Shown one piece after another: positions 1 through 7,389 of a stretch of DNA of 29,452 nucleotides (its first letter is position 1; each line of letters begins with the position of its first letter). A program made the translations under genes and the position numbers. The notes beneath the pieces are model-generated. The model ran no database searches and was not told the origin of the DNA. It was given only the letters and a program-made list of their open reading frames with translations. Source of the stretch: CAYUMU01 sp964445985 (GTDB lineage Bacteria > Planctomycetota > Planctomycetia > Pirellulales > S012-138); NCBI GenBank assembly GCA_964445985.1, contig CAYUMU010000082.1:1-29452 (forward strand). The letters run 5' to 3'.

Positions 1-191
1 GTTGATTGGTGGGCTGGCCGCTTTGGATTGCAAATTGCAAATTGCAAATTGCAAATTGCAAATTGCAAATTGAAAATTGAAAATTGAAAATTGAAAATTG
101 GGGGAGTGGGGAGTTCGGAGTTCGGAGTTGAAGAGGGCTGTCAGGTGGTTGATTGGTGGGCTGGCCGCTTTGGATTGCAAATTGCAAATTG
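1..191. repeat. Heptamer tandem array within a duplicated 44-bp block
   Basis: A 44-bp block at 1-44 recurs exactly at 148-191. Inside the first copy a 7-bp unit, attgcaa, is repeated six times (27-68), followed directly by four copies of the variant attgaaa (69-96). The second copy holds only two attgcaa units (174-187). Both arrays end in attgggggag. A second short heptamer run (gttcgga, about 113-127) lies between them. This looks like a variable-number intergenic repeat that has expanded in one of two duplicated copies. The left edge may continue outside the window. No gene is visible here. Confidence 0.9.
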
Positions 192-551
192 GGGGAGGCC
201 TTCGCTGACGCTTCGGGTTGAAGAATGAGGGGGAGATGTGTGTGTTTTGATGTGACGTGGTGAGATCTGTCAGGGTGCAGTTTGCCAAAGATGTTCGCTT
301 CGACCTATATGTATTTTTGGCCTGAAGGCTATTTTTCTTGAATTTTTTGGCGGGAGGGAGGCTGTTCGTCGTATGGTGCGCGGAGGCGTGCTTATGCCAC
401 GGGCGTAAGCATGGCACACTTGCGCCGGGCGGGGTTATGGTGGCGTTTTGTGGGTCATGGGTTGGTGTGGTCTATTGGGGGCCGAGGCCTGAAGGGGTTG
501 TTTGATGTCGGGCTTGCTCTTTTGCACTTTGTCAGCTTTTGATGTTGCGCC
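192..551. other. Intergenic region upstream of ribD
   Basis: No credible gene. It contains a weak hairpin followed by T runs near 317-347 (tggcc/ggcta stem, then tatttttc), which could end transcription from a gene left of the window. A second hairpin lies at 390-410. I looked for an FMN-riboswitch-like conserved core ahead of ribD and saw none. Confidence 0.5.
390..410. repeat. Short palindrome
   Basis: gcttatgc (390-397) pairs with gcgtaagc (403-410), one G-T wobble, around the 5-nt loop cacgg. The surrounding tgcca...tggca adds partial pairing. It resembles small intergenic palindromes I recall from planctomycete genomes; that recollection is not proven here. Confidence 0.5.
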
Positions 552-1685
552 ATGACCGAATTGCTTCCTACCGAACAGCAGACCGTGGATCGTTGGCACA
601 TGCAGCGGGCGCTTGAGTTGGCCGCGCTGGGGCAAGGCGCCGTCGAGCCTAACCCGATGGTGGGCTGCGTGGCGGCTCATGGGGCCGAGGTTATTGGCGA
701 GGGCTGGCATCGACACTTTGGGGGCGCCCATGCCGAGGTCGAAGCGCTGAGCGTGGCCGGTTCGCGCGCGGCCGGCGCCACGCTTTACGTCACGCTTGAA
801 CCGTGTTGCCATCACGGCAAGACGCCGCCTTGCACCCAAGCGGTGCTGGCGGCCGGCGTAACGCGCGTCGTGGCCGCCATGGCCGACCCGTTTCCGCAAG
901 TTGCGGGGGGCGGGTTGGAGCAGCTACGCGCTGCTGGCGTGCAGGTCTCGGTGGGCTTGCTGGAGGCGGAGGCGCGCGAGCTCAATGGCCCTTATTTGAA
1001 GCTGCTCTCCAAGCAACGCCCTTTCGTGCTTGCCAAGTGGGCCATGACGCTGGATGGGAAGATTGCCAGTCGCACCGGCAGCAGTCGTTGGATCAGCAGC
1101 GAGGCCAGCCGCGCCAGGGTGCATGCGCTGCGGGGGAGGGTCGATGCCATCTTGATTGGCAGCCGGACGGCGGCGGCCGACGACCCTTTGCTGACCGTGC
1201 GGCCAGCCGGATTGCGAACGCCGCTGCGAGTGGTGTTGGACACGCAAGCCACGCTGGCCACCGACAGCCAATTGGTCAAGACGGCCCTGGAGACGCCGGT
1301 GTTGGTTGCCGTGGGCGAATTGGCGCCGGCCGAACGTACGGATCGCCTGGCCGCGAGCGGATGCGAAATCTTGCGGCTGGCTGGCGGTTCTCATGCGGAG
1401 CGGTTGCAGAACCTGTTGGGAGAATTGGGGCGGCGGCGGCTGACCAATGTGTTGGCGGAAGGCGGCGGGCGGTTGCTGGGGGCGCTCTTCGACCAGGGCG
1501 AGATCGACGAATGGCACGTGTTTATTGCCCCAAAATTGATCGGCGGCGCGTCGGCGGTTTCGCCGCTGGCGGGCGTGGGGCTGGCGGATATGACCGCCGC
1601 CGCGGGGCTGCGCGGCGTGACGGTGGAGCAGATCGGAAACGATATCTACGCGCGGGGGCGAACCGCTCATGGCCCGGTGGCGTAA
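552..1685 (+). CDS. ribD: Bifunctional riboflavin biosynthesis deaminase/reductase RibD
   Basis: RibD carries out two successive cytoplasmic steps of riboflavin synthesis: deamination of the pyrimidine made by GTP cyclohydrolase II, then NADPH-dependent reduction of the ribosyl side chain. The 377-aa length is usual for the fused enzyme. The N-terminal deaminase (about residues 12-150) has the zinc site H60-A-E62 and the PCCHHGKTPPC stretch with C85 and C94. The C-terminal reductase (about 155-370) starts with RPFVLAKWAMTLDGKIA, includes the SRWIS segment near residue 180, and has a glycine-rich LAEGGGRLLGALF stretch near residue 305. The ATG at 552 places the domain where the family expects it. 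No other rib gene is nearby, so it appears to stand alone. Its stop lies 42 bp from the stop of the convergent FHA gene. Confidence 0.95.
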   Translation: MTELLPTEQQTVDRWHMQRALELAALGQGAVEPNPMVGCVAAHGAEVIGEGWHRHFGGAHAEVEALSVAGSRAAGATLYVTLEPCCHHGKTPPCTQAVLAAGVTRVVAAMADPFPQVAGGGLEQLRAAGVQVSVGLLEAEARELNGPYLKLLSKQRPFVLAKWAMTLDGKIASRTGSSRWISSEASRARVHALRGRVDAILIGSRTAAADDPLLTVRPAGLRTPLRVVLDTQATLATDSQLVKTALETPVLVAVGELAPAERTDRLAASGCEILRLAGGSHAERLQNLLGELGRRRLTNVLAEGGGRLLGALFDQGEIDEWHVFIAPKLIGGASAVSPLAGVGLADMTAAAGLRGVTVEQIGNDIYARGRTAHGPVA

Positions 1686-1727
1686 CACGAGGAATCGCGG
1701 CAACGCTGGGGGGACGGATGCGGAGAG

Positions 1728-2081
1728 CTATTTATGGGAGGAGAGCGCGATTTTGGCCGAATCGCTGGCCGAGACGGAATCGCTGGCCGAATTGATGGGT
1801 TTGACGACAAAACTGCTCAGACCAACATCGATTTGATCTCCCAGCGCCAGGACGACTTCGGAGACTTTGGTCCCGTTGACGAAGGTGCCATGTTTGGAGC
1901 CGAGATCGCGGAGGATGTAGCGGTCTTCGCGGTGTTCCACCTGGCAATGGCGGCGGCTCACCCAACGGTCGTCGAGCACAATGGCTGCATCGTCCGCCCT
2001 ACCGATGACCACGGGGAATTCGCGACAGTCGAAGCGATGAATGGCGTTGGAACAGCCAACGGCGTAGAGGGAAATTGTCAT
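1728..2081 (-). CDS. Small FHA-domain protein
   Basis: A stand-alone forkhead-associated domain, a module that binds phosphothreonine peptides and usually serves Ser/Thr kinase signalling. From the ATG at 2081 the product is 117 aa. Residues 20-90 carry the FHA hallmarks: VVIGRADDAAIVLDD, then VSRRHCQVEH, then LRDLGSKHGTFVNGTKV, which hold the conserved Gly-Arg, Ser-Arg-x-His and Asn-Gly positions. The tail is Ser/Asp-rich and comes from a duplicated DNA segment at about 1757-1792. The frame stays open upstream to 2225, but that extension is Arg/Pro-rich and unlike the family, so I chose MTISLYAVGC as the start; no clear ribosome binding site is seen. No kinase gene is nearby, so its partner is unknown. 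Confidence 0.8.
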   Translation of the reverse strand: MTISLYAVGCSNAIHRFDCREFPVVIGRADDAAIVLDDRWVSRRHCQVEHREDRYILRDLGSKHGTFVNGTKVSEVVLALGDQIDVGLSSFVVKPINSASDSVSASDSAKIALSSHK

Positions 2082-2691
2082 GGACCAGCAAGTTACGGCG
2101 TGGATGGAAATTTCGGAGGGCAACAGGTGTCGAGGGATGGTCATCGCGGCGGAGGGGCATCGATCCGGCCGGCAACGAGGCAATCCCGTTCGGGCATGCA
2201 TTGGAGTGCGCGCCGCGTGCAACATTCAGCGCGCTAATCGGTGGGAACAACCAGCAAATACCGGACTTCAACCGCGCCAACCTGCTCCAGCATGGGAGCG
2301 AAGCCAGCAGACAGAGTTGTCAATCTAAGGAGGTCGCCATTCGGGGGGGGGACTTGGAATCTAACACAACCAAGAATGGTGTCAAGGATTGGCGGACACC
2401 AACATCGGATGGAGGGACGCTTGGCTTGGCAATCCTCACTTTCGACGCCGAAGCGACTTTACTGCCGGCGATGGCAACGCTAATCTTCACGACTTGAAGC
2501 CCCCCCCGACGTGCCGATGTCACGGTTCGGCTGGCTTGTCTGCCCTCGCTACACAGGGCGAGCGGCAGATGGCATTCGGTCGGCGTGGACGCTGGGCAAG
2601 GTGGGCTTTGCATTTTTGTGGCAGGGTTGGAAGGCGGTTCCCAACGGCGGCTTGTCACATCCTTCTGGCAAAATTGTTGAAAGGATTGGCG
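2082..2691. other. Divergent intergenic region between FHA gene and amt
   Basis: About 610 bp with no convincing gene. The open frame running into amt from 2389 is an extension without a family match. Two structures stand out: a hairpin at 2540-2568, and a pair of complementary homopolymer tracts, nine Gs at about 2343-2351 and eight Cs at about 2499-2506. It probably carries the promoter of the amt cluster, but I cannot identify a specific -24/-12 or -35/-10 box with confidence. Confidence 0.45.
2540..2568 (+). promoter_or_regulatory. Hairpin in the amt leader region
   Basis: ctgccctcgc (2540-2549) pairs with gcgag (2558-2562) and ggcag (2564-2568), leaving a single bulged C at 2563 and an 8-nt loop. 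It lies about 125 bp before the amt start. It has no T tract, so it is not a normal terminator. A regulatory role is only a guess. Confidence 0.3.
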
Positions 2692-4092
2692 ATGTCCATA
2701 GGTGGACGACTTGCGCAGATCATCTGCGCCGTGCTGGCGTTGTGCGCGCTGCCCCAAATTGCGTGGGGCCAGGAAGCTCCAACCGAAGCCCCCGCGACCA
2801 CGTACGATCGGGGCGATAACGCCTGGATGCTGATCAGTTGCGCGCTGGTGCTGCTGATGACGGCCCCCGGTTTGGCCATGTTCTACAGCGGCCTGGTCCG
2901 CAAGAAGAACGTGCTGGGAGTGATGATGCAGTGCGTGTTCCTCATGGGGCTGATGACGGTGCTGTGGGCGTTTTACGGTTATTCACTCGCTTTCGGCCCC
3001 GGCAATCAATTCATCGGCGACGGCTCCTTCCTGTTCATGCGGAACGTGCAGCCAGTTTTCGATGAGGCATTGGGGGAGCCCGTCTGGCCCATGTTTGTAG
3101 TGGATGGGGCGCCGCTGATGCCGCGGATGACCCACATGCTGTTCCAAGGCATGTTCTTCATCATCACGCCGGCTTTGATCTGCGGGGCGTTTGCCGAGCG
3201 GATGAAGTTCAGCACGATGGTGGTGTTTAGCATTTTGTGGGGCACGCTGGTCTATTGCCCCTTGGCGCACTGGGTGTGGGGGGGCGGATTTTTGGAGTAC
3301 AACGCGGCCGAGCCGACCTCGCTGACCGGGGCCCTCGATTTTGCCGGGGGAACGGTGGTACACATTAGCTCGGGCATTTCGGCCTTGGTGTGCGCGCTGC
3401 TGATCGGCAAGCGGTTGGGAATTGGATCGGAGCCGATGCCGCCGCACAACCTCACGCTGACGGCGATGGGGGCGGCCCTGCTGTGGGTGGGGTGGTTCGG
3501 TTTCAACGCCGGCAGCGCGCTGGCGGCCGACTCGGTTGCCACAAGTGCTTTCGCCGCAACGCATTTCTCGGCGGCGGCGGGCGTGTTGGGGTGGGCGGGC
3601 ATGGAATGGGTGATCCGCGGCAAGCCCACCGTGCTGGGCGCCTGCTCGGGGGCGGTGGCCGGATTGGTTTGCATAACCCCGGCGGCCGGCTTTGTTCAGC
3701 CCATGGAAGCGATTATCATGGGGTTGCTGGCGGGAATTGTATGTTACTATGCCTGTACCAGCCTTAAGTCTCGGTTTGGTTACGACGACTCCTTGGATGC
3801 GTTTGGAGTTCACGGCGTGGGCGGAACGCTCGGGGCCGTGCTGACTGGGGTTTTTGCCACAAAGGCTGTTTCGAATATTGGAGAAGGAAAAGAGTTGGGA
3901 ATCATCGAAGGCGGATCGGTGCTCCCTGCCCAGGTCGTCGCCACGCTCATCACCTGGGTCTTTGCCGGAATTGCAACTTTTATTCTGCTGAAACTCCTCG
4001 ATGCCACGATGGGATTGCGGGTGACGCAAGAACAAGAGTTGCAAGGGCTCGATTTGAGCCAGCACGGCGAAGAGGGTTACATCTTTATTTAG
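2692..4092 (+). CDS. amt: Ammonium transporter (Amt family)
   Basis: An inner-membrane channel that takes up ammonium and is normally blocked by unmodified PII protein. From the ATG at 2692 the product is 466 aa; AAGGA at 2681-2685 gives a well-placed ribosome binding site. A signal peptide (about residues 1-26, ending QIAWG) is followed by the first Amt helix with DNAWMLISCALVLLM and the PGLAMFYSGLVRKKN motif. The paired pore histidines appear to be H224 and H374 (GVHGVGG). The C-terminal tail continues into the cytoplasm. The glnB gene starts 67 bp downstream, the classic amt-glnB pairing, so the two are probably co-transcribed. A longer open frame starts with TTG at 2389, but it is Arg-rich and would place a cytoplasmic leader before the signal peptide, so I reject it. 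Confidence 0.95.
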   Translation: MSIGGRLAQIICAVLALCALPQIAWGQEAPTEAPATTYDRGDNAWMLISCALVLLMTAPGLAMFYSGLVRKKNVLGVMMQCVFLMGLMTVLWAFYGYSLAFGPGNQFIGDGSFLFMRNVQPVFDEALGEPVWPMFVVDGAPLMPRMTHMLFQGMFFIITPALICGAFAERMKFSTMVVFSILWGTLVYCPLAHWVWGGGFLEYNAAEPTSLTGALDFAGGTVVHISSGISALVCALLIGKRLGIGSEPMPPHNLTLTAMGAALLWVGWFGFNAGSALAADSVATSAFAATHFSAAAGVLGWAGMEWVIRGKPTVLGACSGAVAGLVCITPAAGFVQPMEAIIMGLLAGIVCYYACTSLKSRFGYDDSLDAFGVHGVGGTLGAVLTGVFATKAVSNIGEGKELGIIEGGSVLPAQVVATLITWVFAGIATFILLKLLDATMGLRVTQEQELQGLDLSQHGEEGYIFI

Positions 4093-4159
4093 TCTGAAGC
4101 CGAGGAGCGGCAGAACGCCGGCGCCTTCTCACTCCAGACGCGATCAGGAGAGTCGATTG

Positions 4160-4498
4160 ATGAAAAAAGTCGAGGCCATCATCCGCCACTTCAAGTTGGA
4201 AGACGTCAAGAACGCCCTCAGCGAGCAGGGCGTGCAGGGCATGACCATCACCGAGGTCCGCGGCTTCGGCCGCCAAAAGGGCCATACGGAAATGTATCGC
4301 GGCACGGAGTACGCGGTCGATTTCGTGCCCAAGGTTAAAGTGGAGGTCGTTGTCAGCGAAGAGGGCTTGCAAACGGTGATCGACACCATTCTCCGCACGG
4401 CCCAAACGGGCCAGATCGGCGATGGCAAGATCTTCATTAGCGATTTGCAAGAGACCATCCGCATTCGCACTGGTGAACGTGGCGGCCAGGCCCTGTAG
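4160..4498 (+). CDS. glnB: Nitrogen regulatory protein PII
   Basis: PII is the trimeric sensor of 2-oxoglutarate, ATP/ADP and, through uridylylation, glutamine; it controls Amt, glutamine synthetase and nitrogen transcription. The product has the standard length of 112 aa. The T-loop contains YRGTEYAVDF with Tyr51, the residue that GlnD modifies. The C-terminal segment TGQIGDGKIFISDLQETIRIRTGERG matches the family signature in order and spacing. The ATG at 4160 follows CAGGAG at 4145-4150; a TTG one codon earlier is less likely. Lying between amt and glnD, it completes a full nitrogen-status circuit. GlnB and GlnK cannot be separated by sequence here; linkage to amt would also fit glnK. Confidence 0.95.
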   Translation: MKKVEAIIRHFKLEDVKNALSEQGVQGMTITEVRGFGRQKGHTEMYRGTEYAVDFVPKVKVEVVVSEEGLQTVIDTILRTAQTGQIGDGKIFISDLQETIRIRTGERGGQAL

Positions 4499-4743
4499 TC
4501 CCTGAATCGTTTTACGCGGGGCATCGGCCAGGACCCCTTCCAAACGGCTTGATACGGCCTGCTCCCGCCCCGCTACTCGGCCCAAGGCAACCGAGTGAGG
4601 GGCTGGGGGGGCGGTATCTGCCGCGCCGATGCCACGCGCGGATCGTATTTCCAGCCATCATCAAGCGGGTCGATGCGCGAATTTTCGTGACTCGACCCGC
4701 TGATTGGCTGCCTGCGCTCGCGCCCCCAATAAGTATCGAAAGC

Positions 4744-7389
4744 ATGCTGCGCGAACATATCTTGTCGGCCCGAGAGTGTCTTGCGACGGAGCGTGAAGCG
4801 CTGCGCCAGCGCCATGGGGAAGGTACGCCGGGCGTGCAGGTTTGCGTGGGGATGGCCGATTTGCTCGACAGCATTGTGCTGGACTTGTTCGACAATGCGG
4901 TGGCCCAGTTGCCGGCTCCCGAGGCCGAGGCGCTGCTAAAAGACGTGTGTTTGATCGCGCACGGAGGATTCGGCCGCCGCGACGTGGCGCCCTATTCCGA
5001 CATCGATCTGATGATTTTGTACCGCAATGCGGCCACGGCCACGCGCGTGGCGCCGATTGCCCGGCGGTTGCAGCGCGACGTGTGCGACGTGGGGTTGCAA
5101 TTGGGTCAGGCTGCCCGGACTCCGCGGCAGGCTTACGCGTATGCGTTTCGCGACGCGGCCATTTTTACGTCGCTGGCCGAATCCCGGTTTCTGGCCGGCA
5201 GCGTGAGCTTGTGCCAAAGCTTTTTGCGAGGGTTTTTGCGGCAGGCTCGGCGGCGTTCGGGGGAGCTGCTCAAGTCGGTGCGTGAAGCCCGCGGGAAAGA
5301 GCGTTCGCAGTACGGCGACACCGTGCACCTGCTGGAGCCCAACTTGAAGCGTTCGCGGGGAGGGCTGCGCGACCTGCAGTTGCTGCGGTGGATAGGCTTT
5401 GCGCGTTACGGCACCACCGACCTGGTTTCGCTCCAATTGCAGGGAGTGCTTTCCAAGCAAGACTACCGCGAGCTGCGCGACGCCACCGAGTGGCTGCTGC
5501 GCTTGCGGAACGAAACCCATTTCCAGGCTGGCAGGGCGCAAGACCAGTTGAACCGCGCCGAACAATTGCGAATTGCCAGGCGCTGGGAGTACGCGGGCGA
5601 GCCGGGCTTGCTGCCGGTGGAACAGTTCATGCGCGATTACTTCTCGCACACCGGAGCGGTCAGTCGCATTGTGTCGCGGTTCGTGGCCGGGGCGACCAGT
5701 CACCGGTTTTGGAACCTGGTGTGGCATCCGCTGTTCAGCCACCGGTTTGAAGGCGACTTTCGCGTGGGGCCGGCGGAGATCGATGTTACCAGCAGCGGCC
5801 GGGAGAAACTGTCGGCCAATCTCGAACAGGTGCTCCGCCTGGCCGACCTGGCCAATTTATACAACAAGAGCATCGCCTACTCGGCGGGCGAGACGATCCG
5901 CCGGTCGTCGGCCCGGCTCAGCGACGAAGTTTCGCCCGCGGCGGCCGCGCGGTTCCGTTCTCTGCTAGCTCGGCCGGTGCGGCTGGGCGAATTGTTGAAG
6001 CAGCTTCACGAGTGGGGCGTGCTGGAGAAGCTGATTCCGGCGTTTGTGCATGCTCGAGGGCTGTTGCAATTCAACGAGTACCACAAGTACACGGTCGATG
6101 CCCACTGCATCAAGGCCGTGGAATGCGCCACGCTGTTTGCCGAAGACCCAGGCCCGCTGGGATCGGCGTACGCGAGCATTAAACAGAAAGACCTGTTGCA
6201 CTTGGCGCTGCTGGTGCACGACCTGGGCAAAGGCTTTCCCGAAGACCATAGCGAACGGGGGCTGTTGATTGCCGCCGACACGGCCGCGCTGCTGGGCCTT
6301 TCCGTGGACGACACGGAAACGCTCAAGTTTTTGGTTCACAAGCATCTGATGATGTCGCACCTGGCGTTTCGCCGCGACACGAGCGACGAGCAGTTGATTC
6401 TGAACTTCGCCATCGAAGTCGGCTCGCCGCGGATTCTCACCTTGCTGTACGTGCTGACGGCCGCCGACCTGGCCGCGGTGGGGCCCGGCGTGCTGAACAA
6501 CTGGAAGGTGGACGTGCTGACCTCGGTATACAACCGGGTGCGGCAACACCTGGCAGGCGATGCGGCCCACGTGGGGCGGCTGACGGAGAAGCGCCGCGCC
6601 GCCATTCTGCGATTGGTGGGCGATACGGCCGACGCCGCCTGGTATCGCGAGCAGGTGGCCGCGCTGCCGATGACGGAGCTGGACAGCCGCGCGCCCGAAG
6701 ACCTGGCCGCCGACTTAACAGCCTTGCACGCGCTGGGCGAGAAGGACATTCACGTGCAAGGCCGCTTCGTGCCGGAGAACGGCACGGTGGAATGCACGGT
6801 GGCCACGCACGAATCGGTGACGCCGGGCGTGTTTCACAAGCTGACGGGAGCCCTGACGAGCCAAGGGCTGGGGATTCTTTCGGCGCACATTTTGACGTTG
6901 GCCCGAGGGCTGATTGTCGACCGGTTTGTGGCCGTGGACCCCGACTATGCCGAGCCGCCGCCCGAGCGGCTGGAAGCCATCTGGCAGGCGATGCGCGACA
7001 GCTTGCGGTTGGAAACGAGTCCCAGCTTCCGGCAGGTCTGGTCGGCACGGCAAGGGAACCGCACGGTGGAATTGGCCCCCGCCCCCACCCGCGTGCGGGC
7101 CGACAATACCACCAGCGAACGGGCGACAATCCTCGATATTTTCGCGGTCGATCGGCGGGGCTTGCTGTACACGATCACCAAGACGTTGTTCGACCTCAAC
7201 CTTTCGGTCTCGGTGGCCAAAATTGGCACCTACCTGGATCAGGTGGTCGACGTGTTCTACGTGACCGACTTGCAAGGGCGCAAGATTCAGGACCCGGCGC
7301 GGCTGGACTTGATTCGCACCACGTTGGTGGCGGCCATCGATGGCGAGTCGAGCCAGGCGGTAGCGAAAAGCAAAGCCGGAACTATTTAG
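4744..7389 (+). CDS. glnD: PII uridylyltransferase/uridylyl-removing enzyme
   Basis: GlnD adds UMP to PII when glutamine is low and removes it when glutamine is high. From the ATG at 4744 the product is 881 aa, close to the 890 aa of E. coli. Domains in order: nucleotidyltransferase with GGFGRRDVAPYSDIDL (about residues 74-89, metal ligands D86 and D88), a helical linker, an HD hydrolase domain with LVHDLGKGFPEDHSERG (HD at about 492-493), and two C-terminal ACT domains (about 700-760 and 805-875) that sense glutamine. The frame is open for 65 more codons upstream, but that stretch lacks family resemblance and a ribosome binding site. The start therefore remains somewhat uncertain; a GTG at 4687 is an alternative. 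The last 8 bp overlap the end of the convergent dehydrogenase gene. Confidence 0.94.
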   Translation: MLREHILSARECLATEREALRQRHGEGTPGVQVCVGMADLLDSIVLDLFDNAVAQLPAPEAEALLKDVCLIAHGGFGRRDVAPYSDIDLMILYRNAATATRVAPIARRLQRDVCDVGLQLGQAARTPRQAYAYAFRDAAIFTSLAESRFLAGSVSLCQSFLRGFLRQARRRSGELLKSVREARGKERSQYGDTVHLLEPNLKRSRGGLRDLQLLRWIGFARYGTTDLVSLQLQGVLSKQDYRELRDATEWLLRLRNETHFQAGRAQDQLNRAEQLRIARRWEYAGEPGLLPVEQFMRDYFSHTGAVSRIVSRFVAGATSHRFWNLVWHPLFSHRFEGDFRVGPAEIDVTSSGREKLSANLEQVLRLADLANLYNKSIAYSAGETIRRSSARLSDEVSPAAAARFRSLLARPVRLGELLKQLHEWGVLEKLIPAFVHARGLLQFNEYHKYTVDAHCIKAVECATLFAEDPGPLGSAYASIKQKDLLHLALLVHDLGKGFPEDHSERGLLIAADTAALLGLSVDDTETLKFLVHKHLMMSHLAFRRDTSDEQLILNFAIEVGSPRILTLLYVLTAADLAAVGPGVLNNWKVDVLTSVYNRVRQHLAGDAAHVGRLTEKRRAAILRLVGDTADAAWYREQVAALPMTELDSRAPEDLAADLTALHALGEKDIHVQGRFVPENGTVECTVATHESVTPGVFHKLTGALTSQGLGILSAHILTLARGLIVDRFVAVDPDYAEPPPERLEAIWQAMRDSLRLETSPSFRQVWSARQGNRTVELAPAPTRVRADNTTSERATILDIFAVDRRGLLYTITKTLFDLNLSVSVAKIGTYLDQVVDVFYVTDLQGRKIQDPARLDLIRTTLVAAIDGESSQAVAKSKAGTI

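Noticed and set aside
1..191. CRISPR array
   Set aside because: The repeats are 7 bp and contiguous with no unique spacers. The 44-bp duplication occurs only twice and there are no cas genes.
390..551. FMN riboswitch ahead of ribD
   Set aside because: The conserved FMN-element core was not seen and the space holds only a simple palindrome.
2389..2691. Longer amt starting with TTG at 2389
   Set aside because: It would add 101 Arg-rich residues ahead of a normal signal peptide. The ATG at 2692 has a good ribosome binding site and matches the family.
4549..4743. Longer glnD start at 4549
   Set aside because: The 65 extra codons show no family resemblance and have no ribosome binding site. The 881-aa form fits the known length.
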